Shown: positions 8,596 through 17,548 of the stretch, piece after piece
Layout: each line of letters opens with the position of its first letter
Position numbering within the stretch: the first letter of the stretch is position 1
DNA from: Fidelibacterota bacterium
GTDB taxonomy: Bacteria; Fidelibacterota; UBA8477; JABMPR01
Reading direction: 5' to 3'
Assembly (NCBI GenBank): GCA_024278595.1
Contig: JAJRSW010000109.1
Span: forward strand, 1 to 40,735
DNA: 40,735 bases
The notes under the pieces: model-generated
What the model was told of the DNA's origin: nothing
Databases searched by the model: none
Seen by the model: only the letters and a program-made list of their open reading frames with translations
Program-made: the position numbers and the translations under genes

Positions 8596-10596
8596 ATGGC
8601 TGATCTAGGAAATATACTACTATTCTTTTTGTTCCCCGTGAGCGTGTTCACTGCTTTGGCAGCTCTCGCTGCGGGTATCACCAAACGTCGGGGACTGCTG
8701 GAAGCTGCCCGGCGCGGAGCTTATGCTGCCTTTGGCGTGACGACCCTGGCGGTGCTGGCTTTGGAGTATCTGCTGGTCACCAGCGATTTCTCCATTGAGT
8801 ACGTCGCCAGTAATACCAACTATGCATTACCCATGTTCTATAAGATCGTCGCCCTGTGGGCCGGACATAATGGATCGCTTTTATTATGGACCTGGATCGT
8901 CACTATATTTATTGCCATCGTAGCCTATCAGAACCGGCGCAAGAATAATGACCTGATGCCCTACGTCCTGCTGATGATGGCTGTGACCATGGTGTTCTTC
9001 TCTGTGCTCAGTATTTTTATCAGTAATCCCTTTGATACGCTCTACCAGGACATGGGCAATCAACTCCAGGAATTCGCAGTACCGGATGGGCGGGGTCTTA
9101 ATCCGCTGCTGCAACACCCGGCCATGGTCATTCATCCACCGGTCCTGTTCATTGGCTATGTTGGGTCGGTGGTTCCCTTCGCTTTTGCCATCGCAGCATT
9201 GATCACAGGCAAACTGGGAGCCGGATGGATCCACACCACGCGGCGCTGGGCACTCACCACCTGGGGATTTCTGGCTGCTGGTATCGTCCTTGGTGGAAAA
9301 TGGGCTTATGTTGAACTTGGTTGGGGTGGATACTGGGCCTGGGATCCGGTTGAGAATGCCTCTTTACTACCCTGGTTAACAGCTACAGCTTATTTGCATT
9401 CTGTTATGATACAGGAGCGAAAAGGCATGCTCAAGGTCTGGAATATGACCCTGGTGATCGCGACCTATCTACTCTCAATATTTGGCACCTTTTTAACACG
9501 AAGTGGTATTGTCAGCTCGGTGCATGCTTTCTCAAATTCTGGACTGGGACCAGCCTTTTCAGTGTTTCTAATTCTGTCCACCTTGTTTAGTATAGCACTG
9601 CTGCTATATCGGCGCAAGGATCTCAAACCTGATGAAGAGCTGCAATCTCTGGTATCCAGAGAAAGCGGTTTCTTATTTAATAACCTGCTCTTTTTGCTGG
9701 CTACCATCGCAGTACTCTGGGGCACTCTGTTTCCGGTCATCAGTGAAATATTCACGGGTGATCAAATCACCGTTGGCCCTCCCTGGTTCAACAATATTAT
9801 GATCCCCATTGGCTTGGCTCTGCTCCTATTAACAGGAGTTGGCCCCTTGCTGGCCTGGCGCCACACATCCGTTGAAACCTTAAAACGTAGTTTTGGTTGG
9901 CCAATCCTGGGCAGTTTTATTCTGGTCCTGGTCCTGATCGGATTTGGTATCCGGGATGGATGGAGTCTGGGGTCATTTGCCATCTCGTTCTTTGTCATGT
10001 GGACCATTGTGGTCGAATTTGTAAAAGGAGCCCGTATCAGAGGTCGAAACTCTGGTGAAAATTTCTTGAAAGCGGTCTATATGCTTTCACGGAAGAACAC
10101 GCGCCGTTACGGTGGATACATTATTCACGCTGCCATGGTAGTCATGTTCATCGGCTTTACGGGTAATGCTTTTAACTCAGAAACCAGGGCTGAAGTTGAC
10201 GAGGGTGATTTCTTTGAACTGGGACCCTATAAATTCACAGCTACCAGCATTCAGCATGCCCAGAATGAGAATTATTCTTCGGAATACCTCGAGCTAGAAA
10301 TGACCAGAAATGGCAAATTTGTGGCCCAGCTTAAACCCGAAAAAAGATACTATTTTGCATCGGAGCAACCTTCAACGGAAGTGGATATCTATTCTACGTT
10401 ACGCGAAGATATTTATGCTGTGCTATCCGGGATGAGTAATGATGGGGAGCGAGTTATCGTGCAGGTTTACCGCAATCCCTTTGTTAGAATGGTATGGATT
10501 GGTACATTTCTGCTAGTTTTCGGAACCCTATTTGCCATGTTGCCCAATCTTCGCGAGACTAAATCTGCCTCACCTTCAAATGGAGGTATTGTATGA
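8596..10596 (+). CDS. ccmF: cytochrome c haem lyase subunit CcmF
   Basis: A 666-residue polytopic inner-membrane protein with about 14 hydrophobic segments. CcmF takes haem from CcmE and attaches it to apocytochrome c. The haem-handling WWD domain is present as GGYWAWDPVENASLLPW near residues 237-253, and NGSLLLW marks the conserved region before it. HPPVLFIGYVG and the external histidines of the family are also visible. The C-terminal periplasmic beta-rich region ends in a last membrane helix. The stop overlaps the next start (ATGA at 10593-10596). Confidence 0.95.
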   Translation: MADLGNILLFFLFPVSVFTALAALAAGITKRRGLLEAARRGAYAAFGVTTLAVLALEYLLVTSDFSIEYVASNTNYALPMFYKIVALWAGHNGSLLLWTWIVTIFIAIVAYQNRRKNNDLMPYVLLMMAVTMVFFSVLSIFISNPFDTLYQDMGNQLQEFAVPDGRGLNPLLQHPAMVIHPPVLFIGYVGSVVPFAFAIAALITGKLGAGWIHTTRRWALTTWGFLAAGIVLGGKWAYVELGWGGYWAWDPVENASLLPWLTATAYLHSVMIQERKGMLKVWNMTLVIATYLLSIFGTFLTRSGIVSSVHAFSNSGLGPAFSVFLILSTLFSIALLLYRRKDLKPDEELQSLVSRESGFLFNNLLFLLATIAVLWGTLFPVISEIFTGDQITVGPPWFNNIMIPIGLALLLLTGVGPLLAWRHTSVETLKRSFGWPILGSFILVLVLIGFGIRDGWSLGSFAISFFVMWTIVVEFVKGARIRGRNSGENFLKAVYMLSRKNTRRYGGYIIHAAMVVMFIGFTGNAFNSETRAEVDEGDFFELGPYKFTATSIQHAQNENYSSEYLELEMTRNGKFVAQLKPEKRYYFASEQPSTEVDIYSTLREDIYAVLSGMSNDGERVIVQVYRNPFVRMVWIGTFLLVFGTLFAMLPNLRETKSASPSNGGIV

Positions 10597-11000
10597 GTTA
10601 TCTGGGATATTTGATCGGTCTGCTTTCCCTGTTGTGGGCGATCCTGCCGCTCTTTAAGAAAGATAGCACCTGGATCTCGCTTATTATGGACATGGATGAA
10701 CTGGAAGACCGCAAGACACGTGTTTACGGCAATATCGCGGATCTGGAATTTGATTTTGCCATGGGTCGCTTAAGTGAATCTGATTTTAACCCGATCCGCC
10801 AATCGTTTTTACAGGAAGCTGGACGAGTCATGCAGCAGTTGGAAGACCAGAAATCAGATGCTCTGATCGATCAGATCGAACAGGATGTGAAAGATCTTGG
10901 GAAAAAGAAGAAAAGTAAAAAACATAAATGTCCTGAATGTGGAAAGTCAAATCTGCCTGATGCCCGTTTTTGTATGAAATGCGGAAAGGAGTTATCATGA
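10593..11000 (+). CDS. small membrane protein with CcmI-like helix and zinc ribbon
   Basis: A 135-residue protein between ccmF and ccmA. Residues 3-21 form one membrane helix. Residues 34-85 are a charged helical segment whose pattern DLEFDFAMGRLSESDF resembles the CcmI N-terminal region. Lys-rich residues 104-112 lead to a C-terminal zinc ribbon with Cys113, Cys116, Cys127 and Cys130. It overlaps ccmF and the next gene by ATGA on both sides, so it is translated with the ccm genes. It may act as a CcmI-type assembly factor, but that is inference. The zinc ribbon suggests that the soluble part is cytoplasmic. Confidence 0.75.
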   Translation: MSYLGYLIGLLSLLWAILPLFKKDSTWISLIMDMDELEDRKTRVYGNIADLEFDFAMGRLSESDFNPIRQSFLQEAGRVMQQLEDQKSDALIDQIEQDVKDLGKKKKSKKHKCPECGKSNLPDARFCMKCGKELS

Positions 11001-12145
11001 ATAGTAAACTGCTGATACTCCTGGCGGGGGTCCTGATGCTGTTCAATGGGCTTTTGGGCGGGGACCTGCGGGTCAACCTGATCAATGGTACTACCAATAC
11101 ACCAGGATTTGCTGATCGGGTCGTTCTCATGGATCTTTCAGCAGGTATGCTTGAGGTCGCCTCGGCTGCTGATGTGAATAGCTCCACCACCTTTTCTGAC
11201 ATTAATCCAAGTGGTCAAAAACAATATCTGATTCAGGCCAGTTTGGCTGGGGTCAGCTATTCAACAACATTTGTCCCAACCCCTGATCTGACAGCCTGGG
11301 AAGCATCCATCACGCTTTTTGATGTCCAATCAACATTATCTGACATCAAAGCAACGGTTCCATTTTTTGTCATCTACGCTTTCGTTGACAAACTCTATAT
11401 CCAAAAACGGCTCATTCTGGAAAATCATTCTGATCCACCGGTAACCTTTTTTGATCTACCTGGAATTATCAATGTACATGTACCTGATAATGTCACCCAA
11501 ATGGACTATCTCACAATCAAGCATGGCACTACGCCACTGCGCACCCAAACGATTGATTCAGATAGGGGCCAAGTCATACCCAATGCCCTGAAACCAGGCA
11601 GTTCTGAGATCGATATCGCTTATTATCTACCCTACGATTCTTCAGCGGCTTTAGTTTCTGAAACCGTCTCCTATGATATTGATCATTTTCATGTTTATGT
11701 CATGCCGATGAATATGCAGGTGACTGCCCCGGGGCTGAAGCGCGAGGGGACTGATAATGAGAACGGATTGGCAATCTATGCCTTTGAACATGTCTCCGCC
11801 GGTACTGAAATAGAGTTCAGGATAACCGGGCAAGGCATGACTGATACTGAAAGTCAGGGACAACAGAATACTGGCAAAATCGTGGTAGAACATCGCATAG
11901 CAGCCAATAACGAGCTGATACTGGCCGGCGTACTGGTTATGTTGATTCTCACCGTAATGTTTATTTCCATCATCCGACAGAAGACAGATTTAAAAACAGA
12001 ATCCATCGAAATGCTCAACAAGCAGAGAAAAGCGTTGCTGATTGAATATGGCAAGCATACTGAAGCTACCCTAGATGATAAAGTCAAAGAAAGAATACTA
12101 TACCAATTGATCGCAGTCTATAAAACCCTGGAGAGGATCAGGTAG
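10997..12145 (+). CDS. exported membrane-anchored protein of unknown function in the ccm cluster
   Basis: A 382-residue protein that I do not recognise. It has a signal peptide (about residues 1-20, hydrophobic LLILLAGVLMLF). Next comes a roughly 280-residue beta-rich region resembling carboxypeptidase regulatory-like or Ig-like folds, then a membrane helix near 306-327 and a charged, helical C-terminal tail of about 55 residues predicted in the cytoplasm. It has no CxxC pair, so it is not an obvious CcmH or thioredoxin. The ATG at 10997 overlaps the previous stop and gives a clean signal peptide; upstream in-frame starts do not. Its place between ccmF and ccmA suggests a role in cytochrome c maturation. 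Confidence 0.7.
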   Translation: MNSKLLILLAGVLMLFNGLLGGDLRVNLINGTTNTPGFADRVVLMDLSAGMLEVASAADVNSSTTFSDINPSGQKQYLIQASLAGVSYSTTFVPTPDLTAWEASITLFDVQSTLSDIKATVPFFVIYAFVDKLYIQKRLILENHSDPPVTFFDLPGIINVHVPDNVTQMDYLTIKHGTTPLRTQTIDSDRGQVIPNALKPGSSEIDIAYYLPYDSSAALVSETVSYDIDHFHVYVMPMNMQVTAPGLKREGTDNENGLAIYAFEHVSAGTEIEFRITGQGMTDTESQGQQNTGKIVVEHRIAANNELILAGVLVMLILTVMFISIIRQKTDLKTESIEMLNKQRKALLIEYGKHTEATLDDKVKERILYQLIAVYKTLERIR

Positions 12146-12146
12146 C

Positions 12147-12863
12147 TTGGCGACACCTGCCCTGCAACTCGCTAAAGTATCCAAGGATTTTGGGCGAATA
12201 ATCGCCTTGAGGAATATCGACCTTACCATTCAAAGTGGGGAAGTGGTCAGTATTCTCGGGCGAAATGGCGCTGGTAAGACCACCCTGCTAAATATCATTA
12301 GCGGGGTAGCAAAACCAAGCAGCGGCAAGGTCCTGCTTTTTGGTACCGATCCCAGTGATAAGCTCAATAAGGCCAAACTAGCCATCATTTCCCACGAAAT
12401 GTTCTTGTATGGAAATTTGACAGCTTTGGAGAACCTGGAATATTACGGCAGCATTTATAATATACCAGATCCAGGACAAAGGATTGCAAATGTACTTGCT
12501 GACGTGGAATTGACCCATCGTCGTTTTGATCTGGTGGCTACTTTCTCCAGAGGAATGACCCAGCGTTTGACCATTGCTCGAGCGCTTTTACATGAACCGT
12601 CCCTGTTGTTACTGGATGAACCATTTACCGGTTTGGATCAACATGCCATCGGGATGCTCCTCACTTTGCTCAACCAGCAAAAGAAATTGGGAAAAACCAT
12701 CCTCTTGACCACCCATGATCTGCATACGGCGAAGGAGTTGTCTGAGCGCTATATTGTTTTGGATAAGCATGGCATTATCCATGATGGCTCCATGAAGGAA
12801 ACCACGCCAGACGAGATCAGAAAAAAATACTTCAGCACCATTGCTGCAGAACAGGTGGCATAA
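12147..12863 (+). CDS. ccmA: haem exporter ATP-binding protein CcmA
   Basis: A 238-residue ABC ATPase. With CcmB and CcmC it drives release of holo-CcmE from the CcmC complex. Walker A is GRNGAGKTT, the signature motif appears as FSRGMTQRL, Walker B is LLLLDEPF with TGLD following, and the H-loop is TTHD. The start is a TTG at 12147 one base after the previous stop, with GAGAGGATCAGG upstream. The stop overlaps the ccmB ATG. The ATPase family alone is not specific; the assignment rests on the position before ccmB, ccmC and ccmD. Confidence 0.92.
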   Translation: MATPALQLAKVSKDFGRIIALRNIDLTIQSGEVVSILGRNGAGKTTLLNIISGVAKPSSGKVLLFGTDPSDKLNKAKLAIISHEMFLYGNLTALENLEYYGSIYNIPDPGQRIANVLADVELTHRRFDLVATFSRGMTQRLTIARALLHEPSLLLLDEPFTGLDQHAIGMLLTLLNQQKKLGKTILLTTHDLHTAKELSERYIVLDKHGIIHDGSMKETTPDEIRKKYFSTIAAEQVA

Positions 12864-13531
12864 TGCGGGCAGCAATAGCCATACTAAAAAAAGACCTGCG
12901 AATGGAATTTCGGTCCAAGGAAAGCATCCTGGCCATGTGGATATTTTCTTTGCTGATATTTGTCATTTTTAATTTCACCTTTGAAGTTTCCAGATTGATC
13001 ATGCTTGAGATCGCCCCTGGTTTGCTTTGGGTGGCTTTCATCTTCTCGGGCATGTTTGGACTTAATCACTCATTCGCTATTGAAAAAGAAAATGGAAATC
13101 TGCGAGCTATGGCGCTCATGCCTGTGGATGGTGGACAGATTTATCTGGGTAAATTTCTCAGTGTCACCATCATGATGCTGCTGTTCGAATTACTGATTTT
13201 TCCTATTTTTATCATTTTTTATGATCTGCAACTTTCGCTGGAGATGTTGCTGCTGATTCCAGTGGTATTGGCTGGAACCATCGGATTCACCAGCCTTGGT
13301 ACCATTCTTTCGGCTGTAGCGGTACATACCCGCAATCAACAAATCCTGCTCTCACTGTTACTATGGCCCCTGGTTTCTCCCATTGTGATCTGGTCGGTCA
13401 ATTTAACAGGAATGGTCCTGGCCGGTGAAGTAGCCACCTCATTTTACCCCCTGCTAATCCGGGTGGGGGCCTTTGATGTCATATTCTTTACCTTTGCATA
13501 TCTGCTGTTCGATTTCATCCTGGAAGATTAA
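12863..13531 (+). CDS. ccmB: haem exporter permease CcmB
   Basis: A 222-residue integral membrane protein with six predicted hydrophobic segments. The family-typical N terminus is AIAILKKDLRMEFRSKE, and the FGLNHSFAIEKENG loop follows the second helix. CcmB is the membrane partner of CcmA in the CcmABCD complex. The gene shares one base with ccmA, which indicates translational coupling. A 41-base gap separates it from ccmC. Confidence 0.93.
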   Translation: MRAAIAILKKDLRMEFRSKESILAMWIFSLLIFVIFNFTFEVSRLIMLEIAPGLLWVAFIFSGMFGLNHSFAIEKENGNLRAMALMPVDGGQIYLGKFLSVTIMMLLFELLIFPIFIIFYDLQLSLEMLLLIPVVLAGTIGFTSLGTILSAVAVHTRNQQILLSLLLWPLVSPIVIWSVNLTGMVLAGEVATSFYPLLIRVGAFDVIFFTFAYLLFDFILED

Positions 13532-13572
13532 AGTAGCTTGCCTGAGCGAATAGACCCAATTAAAGGAAAACC

Positions 13573-14265
13573 ATGAAACGTATTATAGATAAGACCTTAC
13601 TCATCGTGCTTCTCATAGCCTTTTTAACCAGCCTTTATCTGGTCTTTAACTGGGTACCTCAGATAAAAGCGTCAAATACTGCTGAGCAGATCGCCCAAAA
13701 GATCTTTTATTTCCATGTTCCCAGTGCCTGGTTGGGATTTCTGGCATTCTTTATCGTATTTATTGCCAGTGTCGGATATCTGGTAACTCGCAAGCGTCAG
13801 TGGGAACTAGTCTCTGTTGCCTCCGCTGAAATAGGAGTGCTTTTCGTTTCACTGGTCTTGATCACAGGACCGATCTGGGCCAAACCGGTCTGGGGTATCT
13901 GGTGGACCTGGGATGCCCGTCTGACCTCATCCCTGATCTTGTGGCTGATCTATGTTGCCTATCTCATGCTCCGACGATATTTACCCGATGGCAGCAAGCG
14001 GGCTAACCTTTCTGCCGTAGTCGGGATCATTGGTTTTATTGATGTCCCTATCGTCTACTATTCAATTCGCTGGTGGGAGACCCAGCATCCAAAAGCAGTC
14101 ATGGCCAGTGGTGACGGTAGTCTCGCTGCGCCCATGTTCTTTACGTTTATGTTCTCTCTGGCGACATTCACCCTTTTGTATGTCTATCTTTTAAGAAAAC
14201 GCTACCAGCTGCTGGTATTGGAAGACACCCTCAATAAACAATTCAAAGAAATGGAGATCCTCTAA
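13573..14265 (+). CDS. ccmC: haem-handling protein CcmC
   Basis: A 230-residue polytopic protein with six membrane segments. CcmC binds haem and loads it on CcmE. The WWD domain reads WGIWWTWDARLTSSL near residues 108-122. The flanking haem-ligand histidines lie in FYFHVPSAW near residue 48 and in ETQHPKA near residue 176. AAAGGAAAACC precedes the ATG as ribosome binding site. The stop overlaps the ccmD start (TAATG). Confidence 0.95.
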   Translation: MKRIIDKTLLIVLLIAFLTSLYLVFNWVPQIKASNTAEQIAQKIFYFHVPSAWLGFLAFFIVFIASVGYLVTRKRQWELVSVASAEIGVLFVSLVLITGPIWAKPVWGIWWTWDARLTSSLILWLIYVAYLMLRRYLPDGSKRANLSAVVGIIGFIDVPIVYYSIRWWETQHPKAVMASGDGSLAAPMFFTFMFSLATFTLLYVYLLRKRYQLLVLEDTLNKQFKEMEIL

Positions 14266-14408
14266 TGGATGCCTATATCTACCTATTTATGGCTTACAGT
14301 ATCATCTGGTTGGGTATTTTTGGTTTTATGTGGTACATGAATAAAAAAGCAGATCACCTGGAACAGGAACTCACTCTGCTAAAAGAGCTCATTGACGCAA
14401 AAAAATAG
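14265..14408 (+). CDS. ccmD: small membrane protein CcmD
   Basis: A 47-residue protein. One membrane helix covers residues 4-25, with the AYSIIWLGIFGF pattern typical of CcmD, and is followed by a charged cytoplasmic helix. CcmD stabilises the CcmABC-CcmE complex and is needed for release of CcmE. Its ATG shares the last base of the ccmC stop codon (TAATG), so it is translated by coupling. Size, topology and position directly after ccmC support the call despite the low sequence conservation of the family. Confidence 0.82.
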   Translation: MDAYIYLFMAYSIIWLGIFGFMWYMNKKADHLEQELTLLKELIDAKK

Positions 14409-14420
14409 AGGATACAGGGG

Positions 14421-15494
14421 ATGTCAAAAAAAATCGTTCACGTTATTGGCACGGGAACCATTGGTGAACCGCTGATCGGACTTCTGTCTGATTACAAGGA
14501 TAATCTGGGTATTGATGAGGTCACTTTTCATAAAAGAACACCGCTGAGAAGCGAACATGCCAAGGTGGTACGTCTATTAAAACGGGGCGCCCGGCTGGTC
14601 ACTGATCCGGAAGCCTTTGAAGGTTTTAAGGAAATTGGTATCGACCCGGCCTTTTCAACAGTGGATGCCATTGATCGGGCAGCTGTGGTCATCGACTGCA
14701 CACCCAAAGGTGTTGGGCACAAGAACAAGGTCAAATACTATCATAATTATGACCATAATACTTTGGGTTTTATTGCTCAGGGGAGTGAATCCGGCTTTGG
14801 TAAACCCTATGCCAGGGGTATCAATGATGAAGCGCTGATCCATGGTGAGGACAGATTCCTCCAGGTTGTTTCATGTAATACCCACAACCTATCCTCATTG
14901 GTAAAGACCATCGGAATGCACAATGGTGATCCTGAAAACCTGCTGGATGGTCGATTTGTAATGATCAGACGAGCCAACGATCTCAGCCAGGCCAATGATT
15001 TTATTCCTGCCCCTGAGGTTGGTTCACACGGATCTGAACGTTTTGGTACCCACCATGCAAAAGATGCAGCTAATCTCTTCAAAACACTGGGTTATGATCT
15101 GAATATCTTTTCATCTGCCATGAAGCTTAATACCCAGTACATGCATATCATCCATTTTAACCTCAAAATGAAGGCACCCATGACCATGGCGCAGGTCATG
15201 GATACCTTTGAAGCCAACCCACTGGTAGCTATCACCGAGAAAAAACTTGCCAGCCAGGTATTCTCATTTGGACGAGATCATGGTCACTATGGTCGGATTT
15301 TGAATCAAACTGTGGTGTCAACACCAAGTCTGCACCTCCTGGATGGTGGCAAGGAGTTGGTTGGGTTCTGTTTTACACCTCAGGATGGGAATTCACTTTT
15401 AAGCTCAATCTCTGCCGCTACCTGGTTTATGTATCCTAATTCCTATGAGCAAAAGATCCAATCTCTGGAAGACTGGTTCTTTGATGAAGTGTAG
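14421..15494 (+). CDS. gap: type II (archaeal-type) glyceraldehyde-3-phosphate dehydrogenase homologue
   Basis: A 357-residue NAD(P)-dependent dehydrogenase. The Rossmann motif is VIGTGTIGEP at residues 8-17. The putative nucleophile is Cys152 in VVSCNTHN, against SCNTTGL in archaeal type II GAPDH. Other matches to that family, recalled from the M. jannaschii enzyme, are VIDCTPKGVG, FIAQGSE, MIRRAND, GTHHAKD and TQYMHIIHF (position of the catalytic His). Spacing of these motifs agrees over the whole length. It would oxidise or form glyceraldehyde 3-phosphate, but the active-site surroundings diverge and another aldehyde substrate is possible. It stands 12 bases after ccmD with GATACAGGGG upstream. 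Confidence 0.7.
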   Translation: MSKKIVHVIGTGTIGEPLIGLLSDYKDNLGIDEVTFHKRTPLRSEHAKVVRLLKRGARLVTDPEAFEGFKEIGIDPAFSTVDAIDRAAVVIDCTPKGVGHKNKVKYYHNYDHNTLGFIAQGSESGFGKPYARGINDEALIHGEDRFLQVVSCNTHNLSSLVKTIGMHNGDPENLLDGRFVMIRRANDLSQANDFIPAPEVGSHGSERFGTHHAKDAANLFKTLGYDLNIFSSAMKLNTQYMHIIHFNLKMKAPMTMAQVMDTFEANPLVAITEKKLASQVFSFGRDHGHYGRILNQTVVSTPSLHLLDGGKELVGFCFTPQDGNSLLSSISAATWFMYPNSYEQKIQSLEDWFFDEV

Positions 15495-15589
15495 GCGAGT
15501 ATCAAATCAATAATCTGTAATTCCTTACCAGGCATAATTAGTAAAAAAGCGGCTCTATTCGCAGCATAGCGGGAATCGTTTTTTATTAG

Positions 15590-16972
15590 ATGCTTTCCAA
15601 AGAATCATTCCGAAATAATGTTTTGTCCAGTGACTGGTACCAGCCCGGGATACGGATTTTGTGTGCCTGCTCCGGGGGAATTGATTCAAGTGTTATGCTT
15701 CATCTGCTGCAAAGTATTCCAGAACTTCAGGTCAGCATTGTGCATTTTGATCACCAGCTCCGAGGGGCTGATAGTCGAGCTGATATGGAATTCGTAGAAC
15801 GACTGGGTGCAGTATATGATTGCCCGGTCCATGTCATCTCTGAAGATATTATTTCCTACGCAAAATCGCATAAACTTAGCCTGGAAGAAGCAGGTAGTCG
15901 CAGGAGGAGGATACACTTTCAGAAAGTTCAAGCCGAATTGGACTATGATCTCATCGCCACGGGGCAACATGGGGATGACCAGATCGAGACCATACTGTTA
16001 AATCTCTATTTAGGCACTGGAATAAAGGGACTGGCTGGGATAGGAGCATTCAATGATCAATATATTAGACCCCTGTTGAAATATTCACAGGCAGAAATAA
16101 CTGAATATGCACGCTGGGAACAACTCGACTTTCGCCTGGACAAGACCAACACAGATATAAGTATTTTAAGAAACAACATCAGAGGAAATTTGATCCCTTT
16201 TTTAAGGCCCTCGGATAAACCTCTTTGGGAAGCTCGCTTTCAGGAAATTAGTCTGCTGAGCACACAGCTTCAGGAAAAGTTGGAGCATAGTACTGTAGTT
16301 ATTGATAATATTGATATTAGCAGCTATGATAATTCAAAAATATCATTAGGATTGGGGAAACTCACCGACTATTTTTCGCCGATTCAAAAAGTGATTTTTG
16401 ACAGAGCTTTTCAATCAGTTTCTTTAATGCCTCAAGGACTAGCAACCAAACACTTCCAGGCTCTGAGATCGCTGTTGTCAGCAGCTGCAATTGCCCGTGA
16501 GATCCAACTCCCCGGTAAGGTGACTGCCATTCGCGACAGAAAACATATCACATTCATAAAAAAACAAACCTTACAATGGAATACCATTTCCATGACCGAG
16601 CTGAACCAGATCAAGTTCCCTTTCTTTCAGGTAAAATATTGGACACTCCCGGTTCATGGGCATGTGCACGATCCGGGGCTCTTCTGGTATAAGGGTGATC
16701 CCGATGATTACCACTTAAGGCGTACCGAAGTGGGCGATAAAATACAGGTCAAGGCAACTGGGAATAGAATAGCCGTGCTGCAAATTCTCCAGGCTGCCCA
16801 TGTGGCGCCCCACTTAAAGCAAGCTTACCCTGTTCTCGAGCACAGGGGGGAGATCGTTTGGGTTCCGGGTCTTCGGACATCCCATTCCGCTATGATCGAT
16901 CTGGCTGATCGTAAAGAAAATGAAGTTGGGCACTGTTTTAGAGTAGAATTCCAAAAAGGAACGTTTGAATGA
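15590..16972 (+). CDS. tilS: tRNA(Ile)-lysidine synthetase TilS
   Basis: A 460-residue N-type ATP pyrophosphatase. It converts C34 of the CAU-anticodon tRNA-Ile to lysidine, so that the tRNA reads AUA. The PP-loop SGGIDS lies at residues 28-33. FDHQLRGADSRAD, GQHGDDQIET and the substrate-domain RNNIRGNLIP segment follow in family order. The C-terminal TilS domain is present (EVGDKIQ region). The gene starts a tilS-hpt-ftsH-folP run that is widely conserved in bacteria. Its stop overlaps the hpt ATG. The 95-base gap before it holds no clear promoter or terminator. Confidence 0.93.
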   Translation: MLSKESFRNNVLSSDWYQPGIRILCACSGGIDSSVMLHLLQSIPELQVSIVHFDHQLRGADSRADMEFVERLGAVYDCPVHVISEDIISYAKSHKLSLEEAGSRRRRIHFQKVQAELDYDLIATGQHGDDQIETILLNLYLGTGIKGLAGIGAFNDQYIRPLLKYSQAEITEYARWEQLDFRLDKTNTDISILRNNIRGNLIPFLRPSDKPLWEARFQEISLLSTQLQEKLEHSTVVIDNIDISSYDNSKISLGLGKLTDYFSPIQKVIFDRAFQSVSLMPQGLATKHFQALRSLLSAAAIAREIQLPGKVTAIRDRKHITFIKKQTLQWNTISMTELNQIKFPFFQVKYWTLPVHGHVHDPGLFWYKGDPDDYHLRRTEVGDKIQVKATGNRIAVLQILQAAHVAPHLKQAYPVLEHRGEIVWVPGLRTSHSAMIDLADRKENEVGHCFRVEFQKGTFE

Positions 16973-17538
16973 GAACGCGTACAGTAGCGAATATGGGGAA
17001 ATACACGGGTCAGATACTTGAGGAAATATATACCCCGGAAGTGATCGAATCACGTGTGAACCAATTGGCAAAACAGATCTCGGCAGATTACGCTGGAAAG
17101 GTACCCATATTGATCGGTGTCTTAAATGGATCAGTCTTTTTTCTGGCTGATCTGGCAAAACAGCTAGACATCGAGTGTGAAATGGATTTCATCAAAGTAT
17201 CCTCCTATCACATGGGGACCCAGTCTTCCGGGACGGTTCGACTCATTAAAGATATTAGCTGCATCGTTACCGATCGTGATGTGATCATTGTTGAGGATAT
17301 TATCGATAGTGGATTAACGGCGCGCTTCTTGAAACATCGGATCTTGGAGAATCAGCCCAGTTCAGTAGCATTCGCCACTTTATTGCTAAAACCGGATTGT
17401 CTCAAATTAGAATTTACAGCTGAATATGTCGGATTTGAAGTAGTTGATCGATTTCTGGTCGGCTATGGTTTGGATCTGGACCAAAAATTCAGGAACTTGC
17501 CCTCCATTTGGGCCTTCCCTGAAGACATGCAAGTATAA
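16969..17538 (+). CDS. hpt: hypoxanthine phosphoribosyltransferase
   Basis: A 189-residue purine salvage enzyme that transfers ribose 5-phosphate from PRPP to hypoxanthine or guanine. Motifs are GVLNGSVFFLADL, the PRPP-binding VIIVEDIIDSG and the base-binding KPDC segment followed by VGFEVVDRFLVGYGLD. The ATG at 16969 overlaps the tilS stop and has AAGGA upstream. An ATG at 16993 would give 181 residues, closer to the family norm, so the start is slightly uncertain. Confidence 0.93.
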   Translation: MRTRTVANMGKYTGQILEEIYTPEVIESRVNQLAKQISADYAGKVPILIGVLNGSVFFLADLAKQLDIECEMDFIKVSSYHMGTQSSGTVRLIKDISCIVTDRDVIIVEDIIDSGLTARFLKHRILENQPSSVAFATLLLKPDCLKLEFTAEYVGFEVVDRFLVGYGLDLDQKFRNLPSIWAFPEDMQV

Positions 17539-17548
17539 AAGGATTTAA

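Noticed and set aside
15495..15589. Terminator or hairpin between the GAPDH homologue and tilS
   Set aside because: An A6 run and a T6-7 run flank GC-rich sequence, but the inner bases pair poorly (only CTAT/ATAG); not convincing.
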